In this document: positions 1-11,185 of the stretch, piece by piece
Layout of the letters: every line of letters begins with the position of its first letter
Numbering within the stretch: the first letter of the stretch is position 1
Assembly (NCBI GenBank): GCA_946628045.1
Contig: CAMOVZ010000001.1
Span: 1-64,000 of the forward strand
Length of the DNA stretch: 64,000 bases
Direction: 5' to 3'
From: an uncultured Caryophanales bacterium
GTDB taxonomy: Bacteria > Bacillota_I > Bacilli_A > RF39 > UBA660
Program-made: the position numbers and the translations under genes
The notes under the pieces: model-generated
What the model was told of the DNA's origin: nothing
Database searches by the model: none
Seen by the model: the letters and a program-made list of their open reading frames with translations, nothing else

Positions 1-124
1 TTTTACTAATATTAGCTGTTCCGTTAATTTTTAATGTTGTAGCTAGTGCTGCAAATCCTATACTTATTCCTAATAGTAATAATAGTAAAAAAGTTATTTT
101 ATCTTTCTTTTTATTTCTTCTCAT
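1..124 (-). CDS. Surface protein of the DUF6273 family, 5' end only
   Basis: Only the first 41 codons lie in the window; the gene runs off the left edge. They encode a positively charged start (MRRNKKKDK), a hydrophobic run and the family signature G-F-A-A-L-A-T-T-L-K-I-N-G-T-A. This matches the starts of the proteins at 1594, 23556, 32853 and 60546, most closely 23556 (same A-A-L-A-T-T-L-K-I-N-G). The start is preceded by AGGAGG and by a recognisable promoter at 146-175. By analogy the missing part should carry a TasA-like beta domain and a DUF6273-like C-terminus. The family assignment is firm; the rest is inference. Confidence 0.8.
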   Translation of the reverse strand, partial: MRRNKKKDKITFLLLLLLGISIGFAALATTLKINGTANISK

Positions 125-145
125 AAAGCCTCCTATTATGTATTT

Positions 146-175
146 ATTATATCTCAATATATAAAATTAATGCAA
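146..175 (-). promoter_or_regulatory. Promoter of the left-edge surface gene
   Basis: On the minus strand a TTGCAT (-35) and a TATAAT (-10) are 18 bases apart, followed about 10 bases later by the AGGAGG site of the gene ending at the left edge. Confidence 0.55.
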
Positions 176-176
176 T

Positions 177-204
177 AAAAAAAGTATCTATAATAAGATA
201 CTTT
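177..204 (-). terminator. Terminator after dnaB
   Basis: An AAGTATCT/AGATACTT stem overlaps the dnaB stop codon and is followed on the minus strand by a T run. Confidence 0.7.
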
Positions 205-1507
205 ACACTAACTCATTTAAGATTTTATCTAATTCATCTTGTTCTTCTTTAGTAGTTTCTACTATTTCTTGCTCTTTATTAAACCATGCTGGAACTTTTT
301 CTTCTTTTACATTTTTCTTAACAGTTTTTTCTTCATCTTTCTTATGAATAGTCTTATTAAATTCTTTATGTTTCTTTTCAGCAAATCTCATTGCTTCTTC
401 AACTGTCTCTATATTAAGTCTTTTCCATTGACCAGCAAGTGTCTCTACATAACTTTTATTTAATTGTTCATTATTAATTTTTAATATATAACTAATTAAT
501 ACATTAACTACCCCAGGATTTAATTTTTGATCTACCATTAAACTTTCAATTAACTTTTTATCCCTATCAGTAGGAGTACCACCTTTATATTTAGCCTTTA
601 ATAATTGATAAGGTGATGTATTTTCAAAAACATAAACCATCTTAGCCCATTTAGAATTATCACCTTTAGGTTTCTTTAAATATTCAGGTTGTTTTGTATA
701 TATTAATGTAGGTAAATTACCAAAATTATCAAATTTATAATAATCCCTACAACTTTTTCTTAATACACTCTTATCTATTAATCCTTTTTCATTAATAGAA
801 TTTCTAATCAATCCTTGCATATCTAAAGTATCTAAACTATATATATAACTTAAAGTATTAATTAATTCTTTAATATCATCAGTAAAACACTTATCACTAA
901 TTTCATTTTCAGGTATACCAGATATTAATAAATCAAAATCTATTTTTTTATTAATATTAATATTATTAGAATTTTTAGTAATAATATCATCACTAACTTC
1001 AACTGTACCTCTAACTGGAGTAAATACATCATCAAAATTACAAGTTATATCTTCATAATCTTTTAATATTATTTTAGGTACTTTAAAATAATTTTTTACT
1101 TTTTCATATTCTTTTTTACCTAAATTATTATATAAAACTACATTAAGTACTGGGTGATTAAAAAATTCATTAGCACTTATAGGAGAATATATTAAATAAA
1201 CATATTGATTAATATTATCTTTCTTCATATATGTTTTTAATAAACCTACTGCTTCTAGTTTTTCACGAGATATTAATATATCTTCTAATCTAAGTTGCAT
1301 AGTACTCATTAAATGATGATGAGTCATATCTTCACTCATCATTTCAGTTTTTTCTAAATCATCAAGTAAAGTATTATATAAACTAACTGCAGTATAACCT
1401 ATAATCGGTTGATATAACATAGTTATTATTCTTTTATCTTGAGAAGTAATAATACTCTTATTAATAACTGTGTATGTATCAGCAGGTAAAACTACTTTAT
1501 TTCTCAT
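203..1507 (-). CDS. dnaB: DnaB-type replication initiation / helicase-loading protein (B. subtilis DnaB family)
   Basis: Predicted 434-residue protein of the Bacillus DnaB (replication initiation and membrane attachment) family. In B. subtilis this protein works with DnaD and DnaI to load the replicative helicase at oriC and at stalled forks. The N-terminus (LPADTYTVIN, then IITMLYQPIIGYTAVSLY) is the family's winged-helix-like region. The C-terminal third carries the DnaD/DnaB-type region ending in Y-V-E-T-L-A-G-Q-W, the YxxxIxxxW-like motif. The long open frame extends upstream to 1552, but I start at 1507: this ATG follows GGGTGAT at proper spacing and removes a non-family hydrophobic stretch. 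The acidic/lysine-rich tail after residue about 390 is low complexity. Its usual neighbour dnaI is not in view. Confidence 0.85.
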   Translation of the reverse strand: MRNKVVLPADTYTVINKSIITSQDKRIITMLYQPIIGYTAVSLYNTLLDDLEKTEMMSEDMTHHHLMSTMQLRLEDILISREKLEAVGLLKTYMKKDNINQYVYLIYSPISANEFFNHPVLNVVLYNNLGKKEYEKVKNYFKVPKIILKDYEDITCNFDDVFTPVRGTVEVSDDIITKNSNNININKKIDFDLLISGIPENEISDKCFTDDIKELINTLSYIYSLDTLDMQGLIRNSINEKGLIDKSVLRKSCRDYYKFDNFGNLPTLIYTKQPEYLKKPKGDNSKWAKMVYVFENTSPYQLLKAKYKGGTPTDRDKKLIESLMVDQKLNPGVVNVLISYILKINNEQLNKSYVETLAGQWKRLNIETVEEAMRFAEKKHKEFNKTIHKKDEEKTVKKNVKEEKVPAWFNKEQEIVETTKEEQDELDKILNELV

Positions 1508-1551
1508 ATACATCACCCATAAATATAATAACATAAAAACATATCTAATCA

Positions 1552-1582
1552 AATAAAAAAATTCTTATGTTTCCATAAGAAT
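1552..1582 (-). terminator. Terminator after surface protein 1
   Basis: A 9-bp ATTCTTATG/CATAAGAAT stem with a GAAA loop on the minus strand is followed by a T-rich run. It lies 12 bases beyond the stop at 1594. Confidence 0.75.
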
Positions 1583-1593
1583 TAATTTAATTA

Positions 1594-2946
1594 TTACTCT
1601 GCTATTCTAAATGCTGGACTTATACCAAAAACACCATTAGTTCTATGCCATGCACCAATAGCATTAACATTATAAAAACTAGAATAACTTACATTACTAG
1701 GTGTACGAAGTCCCCAAGGAGCAGCAGTACCTGTAGATATATCATTTTTAACAACAGCCTCATAATTACTCATAGTTACTACACCAAAAGATTCATAATA
1801 ATCCAATTGTCTTTGACTTGTTTCTGAAGTACTACTAGTATTTTGAGGAGAATAAACCTCGCTTACACTTGGTATATATATTTTATCAGTAGATGTATAA
1901 TTTCCATTTTCTCCATCATTTTGACCATATCCTGTTACTACAAAAGTATCAATAATAGTATCTCTTAAATCACTAGGTAATTTATTATAAAGACCTGTTT
2001 TATTATAATTAATATTTTCAAAAGCATATGTTGTACTATTTAAATAAGCTCTAATATCTGAATGTGGCCAACTTCCTTTGTTACCATTACCGTTAGCAGT
2101 AACAAGATTATCATAAGGATTAAATCTATGTGTTGTAATAACATCAGCAAACTCTAATACAACTCCACAAGCACTTTGTGAAAAACCTTCACTTGAACAT
2201 TCACTAGGTGTTGTATTATTAGCTATTCTTAAAGTATAAACTTCATTAGTGCCATCACCATCTAAATCCATTTCAAATGTCTTAGTTGCACCTACTGGAT
2301 AAGCTTCTCTATTTTCAGAAACTACTCTTTTTATTATAGGCCATGAATCATTTTGAAATGTTGTAGCTTTAGCTATTTCTTCTGCATCACTTGTTGCTTG
2401 TCCATATGTTACATTAAATGTAAATGTATAACTGTTTCCTCCAGTTGGTATAGCATTTATTGTGTCCCCTGTAGCTAATGCTTCATCATAATATACTCTT
2501 ACTTTATATTTTTCTGTTGTGTTTTTTGCAAGTAAATGATTTTCATCTATAGCTACTCCATCAGCATATGTTACATCATACTTTATGTATTCAGGTAGTG
2601 TTGGTGTTACAGTATTATTAATTCCTGTGATCATCGCATCAATTGTTCCTGCATTTACTGCATCAACTGTAAACTCATAATAATCTCCTGGTAAGGCTAA
2701 GTCCACTGTCCAAACAAGTTTTGTATTTGCAGGATCTCCTTCATCATTAGTTCTAGTTGGAACTGTTGTTGAAACTGATCCTTCTGTTACTACTGGAGTA
2801 TCCCAATAAACATTCCATGTTTGTTTTAATACGTTTGCTGTTCCAGTTATTTTTAATGTTGTAGAAATAAGTGCATATCCTAAACTTATTCCTAATAAAA
2901 GTATTAATAATAATAAATATTTATTTCTTTTTCTATTTTTTCTCAT
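1594..2946 (-). CDS. TasA-like / DUF6273 surface protein, copy 1 (in pil operon)
   Basis: 450 residues. Residues 1-35 are a basic start plus one hydrophobic segment ending G-Y-A-L-I-S-T-T-L-K-I-T-G-T-A, like SipW-type signal regions. Residues about 40-195 look like a TasA/camelysin beta-sandwich (P-G-D-Y-Y-E-F-T-V-D-A-V-N-A-G-T-I-D). From about 220 comes a DUF6273-like module: R-I-A-N, S-E-C-S-x-E-G-F-S-Q, F-A-D-V-I-T-T, R-A-Y-L-N-S, Q-L-D-Y-Y, then W-G-L-R-T, a variable stretch, and G-I-S-P-A-F-R-I. It lies 8 bases after the prepilin peptidase gene with a strong AGGAGG site, so it is probably co-transcribed with pilC and pilD. Export to the surface and a binding role are inferred. The first 530 bases or so are identical to the copy at 60546. 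It ends in TAATAA. Confidence 0.75.
   Translation of the reverse strand: MRKNRKRNKYLLLLILLLGISLGYALISTTLKITGTANVLKQTWNVYWDTPVVTEGSVSTTVPTRTNDEGDPANTKLVWTVDLALPGDYYEFTVDAVNAGTIDAMITGINNTVTPTLPEYIKYDVTYADGVAIDENHLLAKNTTEKYKVRVYYDEALATGDTINAIPTGGNSYTFTFNVTYGQATSDAEEIAKATTFQNDSWPIIKRVVSENREAYPVGATKTFEMDLDGDGTNEVYTLRIANNTTPSECSSEGFSQSACGVVLEFADVITTHRFNPYDNLVTANGNGNKGSWPHSDIRAYLNSTTYAFENINYNKTGLYNKLPSDLRDTIIDTFVVTGYGQNDGENGNYTSTDKIYIPSVSEVYSPQNTSSTSETSQRQLDYYESFGVVTMSNYEAVVKNDISTGTAAPWGLRTPSNVSYSSFYNVNAIGAWHRTNGVFGISPAFRIAE
2396..2926 (-). repeat. 531-bp exact repeat, copy A (pairs with 61321-61851)
   Basis: I compared this stretch base by base with 61321-61851 and found no difference over 531 bases. 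The first mismatches are 2395/61320 and 2927/61852. It covers most of the signal region and the TasA-like domain of both surface genes. Both copies have the same orientation. Confidence 0.95.
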
Positions 2947-2954
2947 AAACCCTC

Positions 2955-3734
2955 CTAAAATAAAATTCTACTAAAAGTTAATAAATCTAAAATCATCTTA
3001 GTATCTAATTTAGTAAAATAAATAAATAAGAATGCTATTAATAAAAATGGTCCAAAAGGAATTAACTTAGTTTTCTTCTTCCATAATATTAATAAAGAAA
3101 TAGGTAAAGCTAATAAACTACCGAAGAATATTACAAATAATCCAAGTAACGGAGAAACTACTAATCCAATTACAAACATTAATTTAATATCTCCTCCACC
3201 CAATGATTCTTTCTTAAATAAAAAATTACCTAATAACATTATTGTATACATTATACAAAACATAATAAGACCACTTAATATATTAACAAAAGTAGGAATA
3301 ATACCTTTACTAAGTCCGAATATAATTAAGAAATAACCTATAAAGAAAATTAACACCTCATCTGGAATAATATAATAAGTTAAATCAGATACTGAAATAA
3401 TTATTAGCATTGAAACTATTCCTAAAGCAATTAATAATTCATATGAAAATCCAAATACATAAAAGCTTAAAGCAAATAATATACCAGTAAATAATTCCAT
3501 ATAAGATGATAATTTATCTATTTTCTTCTTACAATATCGACATTTTCCTCTTAAAAATATATATGAAAATATAGGAATCATATCTAATAAAGATAATGGA
3601 TGATCACAATGATCACAATGACTTCTTCCTGAAATACAATTTTCATGTTTAGGAAGTCTTAATCCTACTACTGTATAGAATGATCCCATAAATAATCCTA
3701 AAAGAAAAAAGATAATTAAATATAGAATGTTCAT
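2955..3734 (-). CDS. pilD: Type IV prepilin peptidase (PilD/ComC family)
   Basis: 259 residues, a polytopic membrane aspartyl protease that cleaves and N-methylates type IV pilin-like precursors. The N-terminal cytoplasmic loop has two CxxC pairs (CDHCDHPL and CRYCKKK), the zinc site of the methyltransferase half. Catalytic aspartates are expected at S-V-S-D-L-T-Y-Y-I-I-P-D and in G-G-G-D-I-K-L-M, both present. About seven hydrophobic segments follow. The ATG follows AGGAGGTAAT. It sits between pilC (13 bases upstream) and surface gene copy 1. A matching prepilin is encoded at 30899-31684. Confidence 0.9.
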   Translation of the reverse strand: MNILYLIIFFLLGLFMGSFYTVVGLRLPKHENCISGRSHCDHCDHPLSLLDMIPIFSYIFLRGKCRYCKKKIDKLSSYMELFTGILFALSFYVFGFSYELLIALGIVSMLIIISVSDLTYYIIPDEVLIFFIGYFLIIFGLSKGIIPTFVNILSGLIMFCIMYTIMLLGNFLFKKESLGGGDIKLMFVIGLVVSPLLGLFVIFFGSLLALPISLLILWKKKTKLIPFGPFLLIAFLFIYFTKLDTKMILDLLTFSRILF

Positions 3735-3747
3735 AAATAATTACCTC

Positions 3748-5085
3748 CTATTTAATTTGACTATAAATTGAGAACATTGGTTGAATTATTGATAATAATA
3801 TAATTCCAACTACTACAGCCAAGAAACAGATAAGTATTGGCTCTACTAAACTCTTCATTTGATCAATAACATTCTTATGAAGCATTTGGAAGTGTGCTGC
3901 AACTTTTTCCATCATTTGTCCAAGTTGACCAGTAGTCTCACCAGTAACAATCATTTCATATGCTACTACTGGTATTGCCCATTCTCCTTTAAATGCACTA
4001 GAGATTGAGTCTCCTTTACCTAGATTCTCTAAAGTTTTATTTATAATTCTTTTATATACTTCATTATTTGTAATCTTAGAAAGTATTTCCATACTATCAG
4101 TAATAAATACACCATGATTTAAAAGTGATGCAAAAGTTTTAGTAAAGTTAGCTATTTCATTATAAATTATAATATCTTTACATACCGGTATATGCATCAA
4201 CATTGTTTGTATAGTTTGTCTAAATTTTTGTGAATGAGTATATATTTCATATAATCCAAAACTTACTACTGCTAAAACTAATAATATTAATACCCAATTA
4301 GCTTTAATAAATTCACTAACTGCCATTACTGCTAAAGTAAGTGCAGGAAGTGTAGCTCCATTAGCCTCAAATAATGAACTAAATTGAGGTACTAAATAAG
4401 TAAGCATAAATATTAATACACCAATAGCTATAGCTAATACAACTAACGGATATGTCATTGCAGATTTCATTTGCTTACGTGTTTGATCAATAGAAGTATA
4501 ATATTCTGCCATATCATCTAAAATAGATGGTAAATCACCAGTCATCTCAGCTGTTTTAACCATATTTATTAATAATCTAGGATATACTTTATCCTGCATA
4601 TCCATCGCATCAGATAAACTTTCACCTTTAAGTAATTGATATACAAGTTCAAAAAAACTTTTTTTAATTCCAGGCTTTTTAGATTGTTTAGCTAATATTC
4701 TAACAGATTCAGCTAAAGGAATACCAGCCTTTAAATATGTAGATAATTGAGTAAGTGAGAAAGATAAATCACTGGCAGTAAACTTACCTCCACCAATATC
4801 TATATCTAATTTAGAACGTTCTTTTACTTCTAAAACTTGATAATCTAAAGATAACAAGAAATTACGTACATCATTTTCACTTTCAGCATCAAATGTACCT
4901 TTTTCCTTTTTACCAACACCATTAATAATGGTATATCTATATGCTATCACAGGTCTTTTAGCACGACCTTTTTTATCTAATTCAACTGGTGCAGTTACTT
5001 GATTTGTATTTGAAGGAGAAACATTTTGTTGAACTGGTTGTGTATTTTGTGGTTGTAATACTTCAACATTATTATTACCTTGCAT
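3748..5085 (-). CDS. pilC: Type IV pilus / type II secretion inner-membrane platform protein (PilC/GspF/ComGB)
   Basis: 445 residues with two GspF domains. The first starts near residue 105 (F-T-A-S-D-L-S-F-S-L-T-Q-L-S-T-Y-L-K-A-G) and the second near 300 (N-F-T-K-T-F-A-S-L-L-N-H-G-V). Membrane segments follow each, and the C-terminus is hydrophobic. An unusual Gln/Asn-rich 35-residue leader precedes the family region. It is the membrane platform on which pilin subunits are extruded by a PilB-type ATPase, which is not in this window. The start follows GGAAGGTGAAAAT. It is the first gene of the pilC-pilD-surface gene cluster. The name pilC rather than comGB is a convenience. Confidence 0.88.
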   Translation of the reverse strand: MQGNNNVEVLQPQNTQPVQQNVSPSNTNQVTAPVELDKKGRAKRPVIAYRYTIINGVGKKEKGTFDAESENDVRNFLLSLDYQVLEVKERSKLDIDIGGGKFTASDLSFSLTQLSTYLKAGIPLAESVRILAKQSKKPGIKKSFFELVYQLLKGESLSDAMDMQDKVYPRLLINMVKTAEMTGDLPSILDDMAEYYTSIDQTRKQMKSAMTYPLVVLAIAIGVLIFMLTYLVPQFSSLFEANGATLPALTLAVMAVSEFIKANWVLILLVLAVVSFGLYEIYTHSQKFRQTIQTMLMHIPVCKDIIIYNEIANFTKTFASLLNHGVFITDSMEILSKITNNEVYKRIINKTLENLGKGDSISSAFKGEWAIPVVAYEMIVTGETTGQLGQMMEKVAAHFQMLHKNVIDQMKSLVEPILICFLAVVVGIILLSIIQPMFSIYSQIK

Positions 5086-5202
5086 ATTTTCACCTTCCTT
5101 TTTACCCTACTATAATACAATTCTAACACATTAATTTAACTTTTTAAATACCCTATTTAAACATTTTAATTAATTTACATATACTAGAATAGAGGTGAAT
5201 AT

Positions 5203-5454
5203 ATGTATCCAAGTCAAAGTAGTAGTATTCTAACATTATTAAAAAATATTAAATGGGGATCAATACTAGATGGTACTAGTAAAACTCTAGGAGTAATCAA
5301 TCAAGCAATACCAGTAATATATCAAGTAAAACCTATTATTAATAATGCAAAAACCATGTTAAATATAGCTAAAATAATGAATACATCCACTGAGGTAAAA
5401 GAAGTAAAAGAAACAAAACAAGTAGCAAACAATAGTCCCATTTTTTACATATAA
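5203..5454 (+). CDS. Small YqfQ/VrrA-like protein
   Basis: 83 residues on the opposite strand to its neighbours, with a good GAGGTGAAT site. The middle (G-V-I-N-Q-A-I-P-V-I-Y-Q-V-K-P-I-I-N-N-A) recalls YqfQ/VrrA proteins, which have a similar amphipathic V-Q-Q-Y-G-P-type repeat, but similarity is short. No signal peptide is seen. The tail is charged (E-V-K-E-V-K-E-T-K). The function of the family is unclear. It ends just before a bidirectional terminator shared with tgt. Confidence 0.5.
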   Translation: MYPSQSSSILTLLKNIKWGSILDGTSKTLGVINQAIPVIYQVKPIINNAKTMLNIAKIMNTSTEVKEVKETKQVANNSPIFYI

Positions 5455-5471
5455 AAAAGAGGATTACTCCT

Positions 5472-5473
<2 letters not shown>
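5452..5473. terminator. Bidirectional terminator between the small gene and tgt
   Basis: A perfect AGAGGA/TCCTCT hairpin with a TTAC loop has a U-rich tail for tgt (minus strand) and a weaker ATTT tail on the plus strand. Confidence 0.75.
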
Positions 5474-7627
<2,154 letters not shown>

Positions 7628-7687
7628 TATATCCCCTTCTTTCAATATAAAAGCACTTTCAAAAGCGCTTTTATTATACAACATATT

Positions 7688-8719
7688 TTAATTTAAATCT
7701 AGACTAGTCTGTGTATTTTTATCTGTTTTTTCTATTCCTAATACTTCATAAGCCTTATCAGTAACAACACGTCCTCTACTAGTTCTTTTTAATAATCCCA
7801 TTTGAAGTAAATAAGGCTCATATACATCTTCAATAGTAGTGACTTCTTCTCCAATAGATGATGAGATAGCATCAATACCAACAGGACCTCCATTAAATTT
7901 ATTAATAATAGCTAATAATAATTCTCTATCTGTATTATCAAGTCCAAATTTATCAACTTTCAATCTATTAAGAGCCTTATTAGTTATATCTAAATTTATT
8001 ACACCTTCGGCTTCTACCATAGCAAAATCTCTTACTCTTTTAAATAATCTATTAGCAATTCTAGGAGTTCCTCTACTTCTTTTAGCTAACTCTACTGCAG
8101 CCTCATCTTCTATTTCAGCACCTAATACTCTAGCCGTTCTTTTAACTATTTCAGTTAATTCTTCTACAGTATAAAACTCTAATTTATTAATAATTCCAAA
8201 TCTATCACGTAATGGAGATGATAAATCACCAGCACGTGTTGTTGCACCAACTAAAGTAAATGGAGGTAAATTAATTTTAATATTTCTGCTATTACCTTCA
8301 CTACCAACTATTATATCTAAAGAAAAATCTTCCATAGCAGGATACAATATTTCTTCAATATATCTTGGCATCCTATGTATTTCATCAATAAATAATACAT
8401 CACCTGGTTCAAGTGAAGATAAAATAGCAGCTAAATCTCCTGCTTTTTCTATACTAGGACCACTTGCAGTCTTAATGTTACTCCCCATCTCATGAGCAAT
8501 TATAAAAGCTAAAGTTGTTTTACCTAAACCTGGAGGTCCATATAATAAAACATGGTCTAATGCTTCATCTCTTAATTTTGCAGCTTTTACAAATACTTTA
8601 ATATTTTCTTTGACATCATTTTGTCCAATATATTCATCAATACTTTCAGGTCTAATATTATTATCTAAAGTCTCATCATCAACTACATCATAATTTTTAA
8701 TAATACTCTCTTCACTCAT
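7688..8719 (-). CDS. ruvB: Holliday junction branch migration helicase RuvB
   Basis: 343 residues. It is the AAA+ motor that drives branch migration of Holliday junctions on RuvA. Walker A is G-P-P-G-L-G-K-T (about residues 61-68) and Walker B is F-I-D-E-I-H-R. Sensor region G-A-T-T-R-A-G and the C-terminal winged helix (R-T-S-R-G-R-V-V-T) follow. The start follows TAGGAGG. It sits 9 bases after ruvA. A short Asn/Gln/Ser-rich tail ends the protein. Confidence 0.98.
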   Translation of the reverse strand: MSEESIIKNYDVVDDETLDNNIRPESIDEYIGQNDVKENIKVFVKAAKLRDEALDHVLLYGPPGLGKTTLAFIIAHEMGSNIKTASGPSIEKAGDLAAILSSLEPGDVLFIDEIHRMPRYIEEILYPAMEDFSLDIIVGSEGNSRNIKINLPPFTLVGATTRAGDLSSPLRDRFGIINKLEFYTVEELTEIVKRTARVLGAEIEDEAAVELAKRSRGTPRIANRLFKRVRDFAMVEAEGVINLDITNKALNRLKVDKFGLDNTDRELLLAIINKFNGGPVGIDAISSSIGEEVTTIEDVYEPYLLQMGLLKRTSRGRVVTDKAYEVLGIEKTDKNTQTSLDLN

Positions 8720-8728
8720 AAAAACCTC

Positions 8729-9289
8729 CTATTTTAATAATAATTTTAATGCTTCTTTTACTTGATCTTCAATAGATAAAGTATTATCAACTCTAACAAG
8801 TATAGGTTTAATTTCTTTATCTTTATAACCTAATCCCAATAATACGTCTCTTAATTCATTTTCTACTATTTCATTACCTACACTACCTGTAGCAACATAA
8901 TTAAGTTTTCCTTTTAAATCAAGAATAATTTGTTTAGCAAGTTTATCTCCAATCTTAGGAAATTTCTTAATATAAAGTATATTTTCTCTTTCTATTGCAT
9001 CTTTAATTCCTTCAATTGAGCCTGTAGCAAGTATTGGAAGAGCCATCTTACAACCAAGTCCTTTTACACTAATAAGTTTTAAGAATAACTCTTTTTCTTC
9101 TAAACTTTTAAATCCGTATAAATTATTACTATCTTCAGTTATCTGTTGATAGATATATACTTTTGTTTCATTATTTAATTCAAAAGAATATGGATTAGCT
9201 ACATATACTAAATAACCAATGCCATTATTGTCTAATACAATTGCATTACTCTTAATATCTACAATAATTCCTTTTATATAATCGTACAT
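8729..9289 (-). CDS. ruvA: Holliday junction DNA-binding protein RuvA
   Basis: 186 residues, slightly short for the family. It binds four-way junctions as a tetramer and recruits RuvB. The N-terminal OB domain starts M-Y-D-Y-I-K-G and contains N-G-I-G-Y. The helix-hairpin-helix core has L-I-S-V-K-G-L-G and F-P-K-I-G-D-K-L-A. The C-terminal RuvB-contact domain is present. I use the ATG at 9289, after AGGTGT, rather than the upstream start at 9310. It follows the acyl-CoA ligase gene by 7 bases. Confidence 0.96.
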   Translation of the reverse strand: MYDYIKGIIVDIKSNAIVLDNNGIGYLVYVANPYSFELNNETKVYIYQQITEDSNNLYGFKSLEEKELFLKLISVKGLGCKMALPILATGSIEGIKDAIERENILYIKKFPKIGDKLAKQIILDLKGKLNYVATGSVGNEIVENELRDVLLGLGYKDKEIKPILVRVDNTLSIEDQVKEALKLLLK

Positions 9290-9296
9290 AATACAC

Positions 9297-11138
9297 CTAC
9301 TTTTTATCAACTTTTAATTTATCTATTAATTTATCACTTTCAGCCTCATCTATAACTTGTTCTAATAAGTCTCCATTACCTTCAAACTTATTATCTTTCT
9401 TCTTCATCTTTTCTTCTTGAATTAATACATTATAAGCAACTTTACCTACTAAAGTCTTAGGAAGTTCATCTCTAAATTCATACTCATATGGCCAAGAAAA
9501 TCTTGCTAGATTTTTCTCGACTAATCCTTTAATTGAATCAAGTATTGCTTCTTTATCTTTAGTATCTTTCTTTAATACAATAAATGCTTTAGCAACAGTT
9601 ACTTTATATGGATGAGGTATACCTATAACACAACTCATCTTAACACTAGGATGAGAATCAATTACATTTTCTATCATTCCAGGATATACGCAATACCCTG
9701 AAGTAATTATCATACGTTTAAGTCTTCCTTTAAAGTAAACAAACCCATCTTTGTCCATAACTCCAGAGTCACCTGTATGTAACCAAATACGTCCATCTCT
9801 ATGTTTCTTTAATGTTTGTTTAGTTTCTTTTTTATTATTAATATATCCAGCCATTACAGTAGGCCCAGTTATAACAATTTCTCCTTCATTTCCATATGGA
9901 AGCTCTTTTTCAGTTCCTTCTTCTACTATCTTATAATACATATCAGGATAAGGTATACCAATACTACCTTCTCTATAATTATTTAGTGGTGTAAAACAAC
10001 TTGCTGCACAACACTCTGTAAGTCCATAACCTTCTCTAATAGTAGTTGGAGAATGATGTTTACTTAACCATTCATCAAACTTCTTCTTTAATTCTATAGA
10101 TAAAGAATCTCCTCCTGAAATAACACAAGTTAAATAATTTAAATTCATAAATCTAAAATTCTTATTATTACAAATAGCTTCAAATAAAGTAGGAACTCCA
10201 ACTAATACATTAGGTTCATATTTCTTAACTATTTTATCAAAAGTTTTTGCATTAAATTGAGGAAGTAATATACTAGTTCCTCCAAAGTACTGCACACAAT
10301 GAATACAAACAGAAAGTCCAAATCCATGGAATATTGGCATAATAGCTAATACTTTATCTTTATCATGAAGACAAGCAACATGTTCAAAGTTTTGCATAGC
10401 ACTAGCATTCAAATTTAAATTAGTAAGTTTAACTCCTTTAGGAGTACCAGTAGTACCACCACTATATAAAATAGCAGCAATATCTTTACCTTTAAAATTA
10501 TCATCCATTTCTTTTATATAATCTTTACCAAGTTTTAAAAAACTACCCCAATTAATCTTCATACTATTAAGTCCAGTATAATCATCATTTAAATAATTAA
10601 TTGGATTAAGTTTATTTAATGTTTTAGTAACGTTAGTTGCTGCATATAATGATTTCATAACAGGAGGCATACTCTCTCCTACACCTACACTAATTACTTT
10701 TTTAACTTTAGTACTTTTAATTATTTTTTCTATTTTAGGCATAGTAAAATCTATCGCAATTAAATAACTACTTTTACTAATATTTAAATAATGTTTAATC
10801 TCGTTTTCAGCTGACAAAGGATGAATCATAGAAGCAATAGCTCCTATCTTATTACATGCATAAAAAGATATAATTCCTTCAGGAGTATTAGGCATACAAA
10901 TACTAACTACATCTTTATATTTAACACCCAATGCTTTTAAACTTCTTGCTACTTCATCTATTTGTTTTAAAAACTCATGATAAGTCTTCTTATTACCATA
11001 ATAATTATAACTATAATTATTTAAATGTTTACTAGCTGTATATTCAATTAATTTGTATGCTGAAAAATCAGGATACTCTAAATGTTGTTTCTCATCCCCA
11101 TAATATTTTATCCATGGAGCTTTAATACTTCTACCCAT
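9297..11138 (-). CDS. AMP-forming acyl-CoA synthetase
   Basis: 613 residues of the ANL superfamily. It should activate a carboxylic acid, probably a fatty acid, through an acyl-adenylate to a CoA thioester. Visible motifs: the phosphate loop S-G-G-T-T-G-T-P-K-G, G-Y-G-L-T-E-C (A5), L-H-T-G-D-S-G (A7), G-R-L-K-R-M-I-I-T-S-G (A8 hinge) and the catalytic lysine in P-K-T-L-V-G-K. No thiolation domain or membrane segment follows. The ATG at 11138 has AGGTGAT upstream. It precedes ruvA closely, so read-through is possible. Substrate specificity cannot be told from sequence. Confidence 0.88.
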   Translation of the reverse strand: MGRSIKAPWIKYYGDEKQHLEYPDFSAYKLIEYTASKHLNNYSYNYYGNKKTYHEFLKQIDEVARSLKALGVKYKDVVSICMPNTPEGIISFYACNKIGAIASMIHPLSAENEIKHYLNISKSSYLIAIDFTMPKIEKIIKSTKVKKVISVGVGESMPPVMKSLYAATNVTKTLNKLNPINYLNDDYTGLNSMKINWGSFLKLGKDYIKEMDDNFKGKDIAAILYSGGTTGTPKGVKLTNLNLNASAMQNFEHVACLHDKDKVLAIMPIFHGFGLSVCIHCVQYFGGTSILLPQFNAKTFDKIVKKYEPNVLVGVPTLFEAICNNKNFRFMNLNYLTCVISGGDSLSIELKKKFDEWLSKHHSPTTIREGYGLTECCAASCFTPLNNYREGSIGIPYPDMYYKIVEEGTEKELPYGNEGEIVITGPTVMAGYINNKKETKQTLKKHRDGRIWLHTGDSGVMDKDGFVYFKGRLKRMIITSGYCVYPGMIENVIDSHPSVKMSCVIGIPHPYKVTVAKAFIVLKKDTKDKEAILDSIKGLVEKNLARFSWPYEYEFRDELPKTLVGKVAYNVLIQEEKMKKKDNKFEGNGDLLEQVIDEAESDKLIDKLKVDKK

Positions 11139-11185
11139 AACTATCACCTAATAATATTTTATCATAAAAATAAAAAAAGAAGAAA

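Noticed and set aside
203..1552. Longer DnaB and QueA, LDH, RuvA and other starts upstream of the chosen ATGs
   Set aside because: Extra residues have no family match and the chosen ATGs have clear ribosome sites at proper spacing.
1552..1582. GAAA-loop hairpin just after copy 1, like DGR hairpins downstream of variable regions
   Set aside because: It is followed by a T run and behaves as a terminator; the corresponding hairpins after copies 2-4 have different loops (ATA, AATTT and a T-rich one), so the GAAA is probably chance.
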